Positions 26,501 to 38,500 of a stretch of DNA of 64,000 nucleotides are shown here, piece after piece (the stretch's first letter is position 1; each line of letters starts with the position of its first letter). Origin of the DNA: Blasia pusilla. Taxonomy: Eukaryota > Marchantiophyta > Marchantiopsida > Blasiales. The notes beneath the pieces were generated by a model. That model saw only the letters and a program-made list of their open reading frames with translations. It had not been told where the DNA came from and did no database searches. A program made the position numbers and the translations under genes. Location: positions 68,613,324-68,677,323 of the forward strand of contig CM114271.1 in the NCBI GenBank assembly GCA_050084515.1, given 5' to 3'.

Positions 26501-29500
26501 AAACATTTCATTCATTACCAATCAAGCCTTACTCCTCCACACTATTTCAATCGACACCAGTTTCAATTCCCACATGTACAAAGCTTCGACAATATGATTC
26601 TCTTCACTGTTTTCAAGTATAACACGAAAAAATAAAATTGGAATAGGGCGGAGGAAGCATTACCGCCAGAACAGCCTGATAAATGGGAGAAACCACCATC
26701 TCCAAGAAGGAGCACTCATTTCCTTCAATGTACGTAACCGAATGTTGTACCACCAGACTCTCCAGCATGTCAAACAACTCTTTAACCATCTACAAACAAA
26801 CAGCAACATGAGCTGCAGACAATATTCCCAACGCTGGCGGCTCATTAAGATAGTGGCTTCACCCGAATATAGGACTAGAACTAATCACTAGTTCTTTTCT
26901 CAACCATCATGTAAAATATATTCAGAATTCACTTCAGAGACCCTAAACATTTCAGCCTTAACTCTATTAACTTTATTGAATACTAAGAGGACGATTCTCT
27001 TCTGAGCTAAATTCAATTCAACCCGGTAGATTCCTGAATGTAGCATATATCCAAACAAAGTCCACAGACAATGACAAACACAAAGATTGCATCAGTCTTC
27101 AGGAAGCAACCAATAAAAGATCTTACGTTGTGAAATATATAACACAGGCACTCCGGTAAAAATCGAAGGTTTGCTGCTTCTCCCCAAATCAGTAGATACA
27201 TGGCAAGTAATAACACCATCCGTTGCGACTCGTTCCCATTCCATGTAAGGATTCTGGACCAGCAACAAATTGTCCACCTTGAGCACACTGGGCCATGGGA
27301 AGCAGAACCAATAATGTGGGCTGCACAAGGCTTATTCAGTTTTAATGAGTTTTCTCCTATAGCTATACATACCTCGAGCACATTGACTTCGCGTCCACAT
27401 ATTTACACCATTTCTCATAATTATCAAGCAGCCTATTGGAGCAGCGCTTGATGGCATTGATATCCAGCTGTGCCACTTCGTCAGGCTGCAGATTCAAAAA
27501 GACACACCCCAAGTATTAACAACAAAATACACATTCGCAGTGGTTAAACATGTAGCTAAACCTAACCCCATTGCTTTCACTGGAACTAAGGCATATCCAA
27601 AAAAAAACTCCACCTCTTCAAAGCTATTGTCACCCCTGCCGCACTTTCTGCCTGTAAAGTTTGGGGCCCCAGGCCCAAGGCTTGGCCAGAAGATCTGGCG
27701 GTCATTCAGAAGCTCTTCATGCAACAGGGCTTGGGCATTAGGAGAACTACTCCCCACGACATACTACTGGCTGAGATTGGTGAGGTTCCAATAGAGATTC
27801 ATGCTGTTAAAAATCTGATCACATTCCTCAGGATATTATTGAGGACAATCCCAATCGTCTTTTAGCCAGAGCTTTTGAAGTCTCTAAGAGTGGTGCAGCC
27901 TCTGGGACAAAAAATTGCTACTGCTACTGCGGGGAATGGATCATGAAATGGGGGCATTTCAATCAGTGGCCTGCCAACCACCGCCAACCAGGACCTGTCA
28001 GGGCAACAACAATTAAACTACATCACTATCTATTGGGATGGGAAACAAAGTTAATGGAGATACCCCCCCTCTACCACACTATGCAAGGTTTGGAAAGATG
28101 TGCAGCACCAAGGCCGACAACAACAGAGGTATGAAAGGTGTTGGCTTCTTCATTACAAACTTCATGGTGGACAGGTGTGAGGTCATCAGCACAGGGCTAG
28201 ATAATGAACACAGCATGTGGGTCAAAGTCCAAGCAGAGTGCAACTCAAGGGATATGTATATTGGATAGTTTACCTACTCACAAACAGTGAATCTGCTGCT
28301 GCAACAGAGGCAGCGTTTGATAGTGTGAAAACTAATTGCCCAAGGTTCCAGATAAAGGGGAACATATTCTTGCTGGGAGACTTCAACAGCTAGGTTGGGC
28401 CAGGCACTGATCCCCAGGCAGAGATAACAATGTTTGGAGATGTGAGAGTGAATGGCAGTGGCACATGGCTGATTACGATGTTGAAGGAACTTCAACTGAT
28501 GGCACTGAATGATAGGCATAAGGACGGTTCCCCGGCTTGGACTAGGATCAATTTCAAGGAGAATGAAAGCTCCATTGTGGACTACATAGCTGTGGATGAG
28601 GAATTCTACACACGCAGTGCGAAGATCGTGGTGGATGGCACATCCATTGAAAGATTAGATCATTCGCTGGTTAGACAGAGTTGCGACAAAGACTAAAATG
28701 CTCTACCAAACCAGGGAAGAGAGTAATCAAGAAGTTGAGGATAGAGGACTTCCAAGATGAGGGGAACAAGAGGGTGTACATTGGTAACCTGGAAGAAAAT
28801 CTCTTGGCATTTGACACTTTCATTGAATCTCCTGGCAGGGCCTTTGGCTTCACAGGAACAACTGGGGACATGGTGCTGGCATGGTGGGAGCATGGAGTGA
28901 TAGATGCCGCTGAGATTGCTGTCAGCAGGAATTGATAATCTGTGGCAGAGCCGTCAAATGGTGGTCCTTCGAACTCAAGGCAGCCATTGCCACACGAAGG
29001 GAAGTTATGTCACATGTACTAAGGCCAAGGACAATGAACCCTTGTGGCTAGAGTATGTAGCCCTGCCCAAGGAAACCCAATGTCCGGTACGTGTGCACAA
29101 AAAGAAATTGAACCAAGCGACCTACTCATCCATCAATGAGAACTTCACTCAGAAGTTCTGGATGGAAGTGCAGTAATGGGGCAAGGCCAGGGACAAAAAC
29201 GACATCAAGGCTCTGAAGAGAAAAGAGTTTATTGCAGTTTATGTAGATGACCTCCTTTTGTTAGACAAAAGTAAGAAAGCAATCCAGCAAGCAAAGGACA
29301 ATCTTTGCTCAGTTTTTGCTATGACTATCATAGGTCCAGTGAAGTTCATCCTTGGAACCAAAGTTGAAAGGAACAGAGCAGAAGGATGGATTAGACACAA
29401 TCAAACTCACTACATTGATACAATGCTGACAAGGTATAGACTGGCTGAGGCACAGCCAGATTCTAGTCCACTGGAAACTGGGTGGGTCAAGGTAGGGAAA

Positions 29501-32500
29501 CATCCTTGTTTCCTGTATTTGAGATACAATTTCGTGGTACCTTTCAAATACCAAAAGCCTCTTTACACATCTCCAATATGCGAGAGTAGGTTCAGGTGTG
29601 TACCTGGCCAGTGCTCCCACTGCATATGAGATATCTGGCCTCGTGCAAACCATGGCAAACATCAGAGCACCCACAGCACTCTGAAATTAATAACACAGAC
29701 AAGCAAGAGCATATCCTGATATTGCTAAGATGGTAACACCAGAATTGTTCAACACATCCAGTAGCCTATATTCATTCCCAAAGCTGCTGCATGGGTAAGT
29801 AATGTGTATTGGGGATCCTAATCAGGTGAAGTGGATGGTGCGGTGAAGACCTTCCTAGTTGACACTTGGAGGCTTCGCACCAACACGTTGTATGGTCAGC
29901 ACTCATACCATATGAGAGAGTCTCCCTCCTCTCATAGGGTAACTTCTTCACTTCTTCCTCCCCACCACACCCATCCTTGTCTTCTGCACCGTCCAACCAG
30001 GGCGCATGGTCTATGGTTGCAAGGCTACGACCAGCACTACTTAATGAGTCTATCAATTGGAATCAGCTCCAGAAGTTTTGGAGGAACAGGGGGAAGAAAT
30101 CTCACAAAAATAGGGAACCAATGAGGCACTACCACACCTTCATGAATACCTGCAGATCCATGAAGCAGGCCCCTTGCAACGCTCCCCCCATTCCCATTGA
30201 ACTAAATCATGCATAAGCGAGATTCAGATGCAGTTCATCTGACCTTGAGATTGACAAAGGAAAATTCTCACAGAAGAAAAGATAAGACAGAGTATGGAGA
30301 TTTTGCAACTCGGGACTCCTTGATGATGAACATCATTACCTTTTCCACTGCCCCTTTCATGATCACATTAGGCTCGACTTTCCAGATCTCAAGGTCTCTG
30401 ACTGTATGGCTGAGCGGAATCAGGTTCAGATTGCTAAGTTTCTACATTTGTGCATGACCACCAGGGACAACCACCTGGCACAAAGTGTTGAAATTTGTTA
30501 ATATCTAGTTTAGTCATGCTCTAAAAATAGTTAGTCAGATACTAACTTAGTTGGATACTAATTTAGTTAGCTAGAGATAACTTTGTGTTCCTCTATCTTT
30601 TAGGGTAACCTTGAATTAGGGCAATTCTCGAGTTAGGGTTAGCCACCATCTGTTATTTAGGGTATGGATCTGTTCAAGAAGATCTAAGGGCCAGAAGTGC
30701 TCACCCTCATGTATATAATGTCTCTGTTTAGAGAGCAGAAGCCAATTCTACAGCATGCACAGTTTTGGTGAGGACTCCTGAGGCTCTTGGTCCTGCTGCA
30801 GAGTGATCAGAGAGTAGGAAGAGGAGATTGAAACTAATTGCTGTGCTTGCTAGAGCCTCACTGGAAGGCAGGTTGTTTTGTCTAGTATGCTGATGGAGAT
30901 TGTTTGTGCTCAATGGTGAGCCATGTCTGATCTCTGAGCTGGTGACATGTGAGGACCTGTAGTGTGAGTGCAAGGTGTGGCTGAGTAGAATCCTTCTTAG
31001 TATCTCTTAGATAGTAAGAAGAGTCACATCATGGTAGGGCTCTGATTTGGCAAAATAGATAGGAACTGATTTGCTGATTGTGTACAAGCTGAAATCATGG
31101 ATGGTCTAGCTGATGCTAGCTCTGACTTTGTACAAGGAGATACTTCTGCTGGTCAATCATATTCTCACCTTCTGCTGGCCTTGCTGTTGCTGGTATTTTC
31201 TTTCCAACCTGCTGTAATTTTATTGTCCTGATGGACCTGTGGGGTCCCTCAGGACAATAAATTCATTCCTTGGTTCATTCTCTAGCTTATGATATATGAT
31301 AAAAGTTCTGTTCTTAGTTTGTGTCCTAGTCACAGAAAAGTCTAAGAATCATCAGGAATATCTCAGATGAATGAATGAATACATTTATTGTCCACGGCGA
31401 CCCCACAGGGCCATGGGACTTAGTTTTAGGGTGACATGAAGACACCATGCTAGAGCTGGCGACATAATACTGGCAACCCAGCCAGCCAGTGTCAAACTCA
31501 AACTAGATCCAAATTCACCAACAGTCACATTAATGATGCTTAGAGGGCAATGGAGTCACAGATAATCAAACTACTGGACTTTCAAGTTTGATAGACTTCT
31601 TTGGGCAATTTTCCCTCTTTAGAGCTAGAGGTACTTTTCATGAACTTAGACAGCCTCAGGCTGAAATAAACCGCTTCAGATTTTAGCAAGGACTCAAAGT
31701 CGCACCTGCTGTAAAGGTGGACCAAGTAAAGATTGGGCATTCGCGAGTAGCAGAATCAAATGTTCTCGTTGATTGTTCACATTGCCAGTCTGTTAAGCAA
31801 AAAGAGGAGCTGAGTCAAAAAGTACACAACAGAGAAAGCTGGCCCCCAGAAAGGACACAACAGTATTAGACAGAACTATTAGAATAAATGGTCATAATTC
31901 ATCACACCCTGACCATTCATGGAAAATGTCTGCTCATAAGTTCAAACGTGGAAAGGCAAGCTCTGCAGCCATGCAAGACAAGACTTATTGTGCTGACTTT
32001 AAACTCATCTTTGATCTCAAAGGTTGCAACTATTCAAAGATTACCTTGCGATTGCCTTTTAGGGTTCACGAATAAAACACACCTGGAAACCAAAGATGTA
32101 CTGCAGTACATCAAAAATGTCCGGAGTGCGTTGATCTGGCAATTTAAAATCATCAGGAAACTTTGGTAAATTATCCATGAACTTCAAACATCCAGCAGCA
32201 GCTTGGACCTGCAAAAACACATTGGTTAACCCAAAAAAACAGCCAGACTGTTCTGTTGGACACCAACAGTTCAACAGGGGGAAAATGGCAATTTCCTTTC
32301 TAAAGCAGACCAGTCCTAAATAGTTTGCAACGTCTCCTGAACAACCTCCAATCAAGCCTTTGATATAAAAGATTCTGGCCAATACAACTGGATTCCAACT
32401 TTACATTGACGCTCATGGACTAATAGTGAGTGAAAGGAAGTTCCTACCACATTAGGTACTCTAAACAGCACTTCAAATTTCACACCCCCAAGCCCCACAA

Positions 32501-35500
32501 GATTTGCTCCCCATGAATTAACAAACATTCTAACTGCCTTGGCCGTCCATTTATTTCCCATCTGGCATTCAAATACCCCCACCATACTTCAAACCAGAAA
32601 CCATGACAATATAAACAAAGCCACAGCTGTTTGTACCCACAGCTGTGGCTTTGTTTATATTGTCATGGATTATGTCCATCAGATCCTCACCTCAGGAAGC
32701 AAAACAATGGCATCTGTAGTTCCTGGTGTCTCTAGAGGCAATATATTATAAGCTTTGAACTCTGTGGTCTTTGCTGCATCTGCTTCCATTCTCTCCTTCA
32801 ACTGCCAACATAAACAGAAACCTCCATGGCATATGCCATCAATTTCAAATTCTCATTGATCCATAGTGTTACACATCTTGATATGGTGAATATAAAAACC
32901 TGGGGACAGATGTTCCACAAATCAAGGAGATTCACCTAATTGAGGTCAAATAGATTCGTACCTCCTTCTTCAATAAGGCATTTCTCTCTTCTGGAGTCGC
33001 ATCTTTTGTTAATTTATTTAGTACATCATTCAGAACCCTTGAGACCTCATAGGTCTTCTTCATTTTCCGAGTTCTGCGGTCGTTTCTGAGGCAACATCAT
33101 TCCCAGTCAACAGAAAAAAATTGAGACATCATACCCATTTGAGAAGCACCAAACAATATCAAGACCATGATTCAATGTGTTAAGTAATTTATGATAATGT
33201 GAGATGATGACATGGACCATAAGATCTCTGAACAAACTATCACCCCTGTACTCTAGCTATACAGTTTCATAACAATCCTTCCTATACAAATTTCACAACC
33301 ATCAAGAAACCTTGCACAACTTTCAACCTCTTTACCTCCAACCCTTAATAACAACCTTCAACCTTCAAATCTGAACCAAAATGATGAATGAGACAGATAA
33401 TATCTTTAGAAAAGAGTAACAGATTACACCCCATTTGACCAACCATGTTGACATAAATGAGACAATGACATCTTCATTGTCCTCAACATTTGCCAGATAA
33501 GGCTACCATCCAACCATAGCCTACCATCAGAATACCAACAAAGACTTGAGTTTAAGTGGAACCCAATCCAAGCTGTAACATAAGAGTAAACTACATACTC
33601 GCCAACACTGTCATCAAGTCTTGAGCCCTCTGCTCTCCTCTGATGCCTTCTTTCCATTCCATCAACATCGTGTTTCCGCCTGTATCTTTCATAAAACTCT
33701 TGGACAAGTCTAATATCATGGCTTTTGTCCATGGCTTCTCCTCCTTTCTTCGATTGCTTTTGCTGCCAAAACAAAGTAAGATGTGAGAACAAATATGATT
33801 CTCGTAAAAGTTCTATGGGTGCAGTGCAGTTCTCCATCTAACCTTCAGAAAACTAAGAGAGAAGAATTTTTTTAACCAAAAAAAAAAATCAATTTGCCCC
33901 AAAAGAGCGACTGTGATTACCAAACACACCAACACTGTCTTATTACAGGCATCATAACTAGCAAAACTAACCTCTGGGCTACACCAATATTTTGAGAGAA
34001 GACAAATAATGAGAACCACCTAAGCCCTACATCATGGGAGCCCTACATCATGACTAATATAATGTCACAACCTCACACAAAACTACTACACCTAATGTCT
34101 AATGATATTTGTTGAGTTCACAACCCAAAGGATAACTACTAACCCGAATCACAGACTTCAAGCCCGTCTTGAACTGAAGAACACCTCTTCCTTCACTCTG
34201 AGGGTCCAACTCCTGAGCCAGGCCATAGGCATATTCACACACTGCGAGAAAAAACGACAATGCCCATTTCTTAGAGAGCTACACGGCAACAGCATTCATT
34301 TTGGACCTCACATACCGAATGAATGAATAAATTGCTTGTCCACAGGGACCCCACACGGCCATGGGACTTAGCTTTCTAAAAACTTACAGCAGTTTGGAAA
34401 GAAAGTACCAGCAACAGCAAGGCCCTTTGAGCCGGGTGATTTTCCCTAGTCTTCACACAAATGTAGGAACTTACCAATCTGAACCTGATTCTGCCTGCCA
34501 TAAATTCAGAGACCTTGAGATCCAGAAAGTCAAGTCTAATTTGATTGTGAAAGGAGCAGTGGAAAGGCAATGATGTTCATCATCAAGAAGCCTCGAGTTG
34601 AGAAATCTACATAATCTGTCTTCTCTTTTCTTCTGTAAGAATTTTCCTTTCTCGATCTCAAGGTCAGTTGAACCGAATCTGAATCTCATTAATGCATGAA
34701 ATAATTCAGTGTGAATGGGGGCAGAGATGTAAGAGGCCTGCTTCATGGATCTGCAGGTTCATGGTTTGCTGGCACCTCATCCATTTCCCATTTTTTTGAC
34801 ATGGGTTGATAGAGAGGTAGAAGGATCATGAATGAATGACTGTAGCTTTTATACTCTCCTCGTTAAGTAGCTCCTGGCATAGCCTTGTGACCATAGACCT
34901 CGCGCCCTGGTTGGACGGTGCTCGAGTCTGGGATGGGTGTAGAGAGTAAGAAGTGAAGAAGGTACCATATGAGAGGAGGGAGACACTCTCATATAGTGTG
35001 AGTACCAACCATACAATGTGTTGGTGTGCAGCTTCCAAGTGTCAACCAGGATGCTCTTCACCACACCATCCACTGATTGGGATCACCAATACACATTACT
35101 TGCCAGTGCAGCAGCTTTCAGCAATGAATCTAGGCTACTGAACGTGTTGAACAATTCTGCTGTTACCAGCTTAGCGATATCAGCATATGCTCTTGCTTTG
35201 TGTGTTATTAATTTTGTGCAGGAGATCAAGTAGTGTCTAGAGGTTTCGTCCACATCCACATCCTCACAAAAGGTGCAAGAGCTTAGTTGTATTCCCATCC
35301 TGCTTTTCTTATGGTTCAAGGGGATTGTCCCTGTCCTAAACTTGAACTACGCCGGGTTCCCAAGCATGTGGTTCCCCACAAATAGTTCTTCAATTCTGCC
35401 TGTTCAGGATATACAACAAGAGAGGGGTCAGACATTTTCATGGCTTCAGACATTTTGCCCACTGCTTTGGTTATGGCATCCACAAATGGTTTCTCATCTT

Positions 35501-38500
35501 TCTCCCACAGTTCAGGCCCTGCAGGGCACTTGGTTGCTTGCACAATCTCTTGAACTTTCTTCGTCCAAGATTTGGCCTGCTTTATGGGTCTTCTTTGGGT
35601 CCAAGTTATCCCCACGCCTCTTTAGGATAGCCATGGGAGTGAATGAAAGATTAGATTTATTGCCCTCCAGGATCCCACAGGGCCATGGGACTTAGCTTTG
35701 CAAAAATATCAACAATTTGAACAAAGAACCAGCAAAGCACCAGCAAGGGCTTAAGAGGTCCATTGTGCCAGGTGATTTTCCCTTGTCTTCACACAACAGT
35801 ATTGGAACTTAGCGATCTGAATCTGATTTTGCCTAGTCCTGAATTCAGAGACCTTGAAGACCGGGTGAAGCGAAGAGATCTGGGAAGTCAAGTCTAATAT
35901 GATTGTGAAAGGTGCAGTGGAAGAGGTAATGATGTTCATCATCAATGAGTCCCGAGTTGCAAAATCTAAATGATCTGTCCTCTCTTTTCTTCTGTGATAA
36001 TTTTCCTTTCTCAATCTCGAGTCAGTCGAGCCACATCTGAATCTCCCTCATGTATGACGTAACTTAGTGGGAATAGTGACAGAGATGTAAGAGGCTTGCT
36101 GCATGGATCTACCAGTGTTCATGAGCGTGTGGTAGCAGCGCCTCATTCTTTCTCTATTTCTGTGAGATGTATTCCCCCTAGTCTCCCAAAGCCGCTGGTG
36201 TCGATCCCAGTTGGTGGAGATGTAATTGACGTGCAATATGTTTGGCCAGGTCCTGGTTGGTGGCCGTGGGCAGGTCATCAATTGAGATGCCCCATTTCAT
36301 GAGCCACACCTTCCAGTCATAGAACGTTTTTTGCCCCAAGAGATGCACCACTTTTAGATACCTGAAAGGCTCTGGCGGAGAGACGATTGGGATCGTGCTG
36401 GCAACTATCCTGAAGGTGTTGGAGGAATGTGACAAACTCAGCCAGTAGAATGTTGTGAGGAGTGGTCCTCCTAATGCCCAGACACAATAAATCTATTCAT
36501 TCATTCTGTCGCATGAAGAGTTTCTGGGGGACCTCTAGACCTTGGGGTCATGCCTTGGGGCTGGGGCCCCACACCTCACATGCATAGAGTGTCGCTGGGA
36601 TCACGAGAGCTTTGATGGAGTTTTTGTGGATTAGAAGAGAGCGTCACCCTAGCAGCTTGATGTCCATTTCATGGTGTCAACTCCTGAGAGTGAATTTTTA
36701 CAGTGGCGACATTCGCCTCTGCAGGGACTGTGCAAAAGAGAGAGAATTGCTGACTCCCAGTTGTAGAAACTTTTGGAGAAGTTTGAGAGAGGTAGGGAGG
36801 CTAGAGCTTGAAAATTGTCTCCACAACCCTGCTTTTCAGTGGATCACCCCAGGAAGGAGACATGATTTTGCTAGAATATCGTGACCTGTGAACACAGAAT
36901 GAGATTTGTAGAAAGGAATCTCTGAAAATGAGCACCCAATCGGAGAAAAATGACCAGAGGCTGAGAGCTACGAGAGAGGGAAACAGGTCAAACAGTAAAA
37001 TCATCTAAAAATCTTGGTCAATCTGCTCAAGACTTTGGTAGACAGGATTGCCCGAGGTGGTAGATGCAGAGAATGAATGAATAGATTTATTGTCCACGGG
37101 GACCCCACAGGGCCATGGGACTTAGTTTTGACACTTAACAACAAATTTGGAGAGAGAGCAAGCACCAGCGAGGGCCTAAGGGGTCCTCAGAGCCAGGTGA
37201 GTGTCCCTGGTCTTCACACAACTATGCAAGAATTTAGCAATCTGAGTCTGATTCTGCCTAGTCATGAACGGGAGGACCCTGGGAGCACGGTGAACAAAGA
37301 GAGAGATGGGTGGTAGACCGAGGAGGAAGTGAAGAAGGTACCAAAGAAGCGGCAGCAGACACTCTCATATAGTGTGAGTGCTGACCATACAAAGTGTTAG
37401 TGCAGAGCATGCAGGTGTCAACCAGGAGGCTCTTTACAACACCATTCACTTTACCTGATTGGGATCCCCAATACACATTACTTACCAGTGCAGCGGCTTT
37501 CGGCAATGAAACTAGGCTACTGAATGTGTTGAACAATTCTGGTGTTACCAGCTCAGCAATATCAGCATATGCTCTTACTTGTCTGTGTTGTTAATTGTGT
37601 GCAGGAGACCAAGTAGTGAATAGAGGTTTCATCCCCATCCTCTCACAAGGCGCAAAAGTTTAATTGTGTTCCCATCCTGCTTTTCTTATGGTTCAAGGGG
37701 ATTGCCCCCGCCCTAAACTTGAACTTAAGCCGGGTTCCCAAGCAAAGGGTTCCCCACAAATAGCTCTTTAGTTCTGCCTGTTCAGAATATACCGTCAAGA
37801 GAGAGAGGTCAGACATTTTCATGCCTTCCTCCATGCTGTTCTGCTGTGAGCGTTTGCCCACTGCTTTGCTTATGGTATCCACCAATGGTTTCTCATCTTG
37901 CTCCTGTTAGGATTTCACATAAAATTGTCTGCTGTTTTCTTCCAGTTTTTTAACTATGGTTAGTTCTGCAAACTATGGTTGGAAGTTTATCATAGTTACA
38001 AGTCTCAGTTAGTTTACTAGTTACCTCTTTAACTATTCTTGTGAGTTTTGGTTATGTTTAATTGTGCACATGGTGTGCTGGCCTCCCCCTGCTGTGCTGG
38101 CCTGTTGTGCTGTCCTCCCCCTGTTGTGCTGACCTATTCCTGGTGTGCTGGCCTGTTGTGCTGGCCTATTCCTGGTGTGCTGGCCTGCTACTGTTGTGCT
38201 GGCCCTTCCACCTTGCCCTACCATGCAGCGGTCCCTTCTGCTGGTCTCTTCTAGGAAACTATATAACTCCCCCTCTCTTCCCTTCTTCTTTGATTCACTT
38301 CTACTCCTGCCCTCTAAGGCTGTGGGTTTTGAGATTAGCTCCTACATACCTGAATCTCTGCTGGTGCCTTGATCAACTAAGAAGGAATGTGCATTGGTGT
38401 GGAGAATGCTCCAAGAACCAATCTAGCACAAACTCCTGCGTCTTGGTTTCAACCACCTCTCTTGAGGACTTGTGTATTCTAATAAGGTGTTCTTTTCAAG

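Noticed and set aside
27279-27292. Acceptor AG at about 27289 for exon 9
   Set aside because: It would put exon 9 in the wrong frame; the AG at 27278-27279 keeps phase with exon 8 and the GSL homology.
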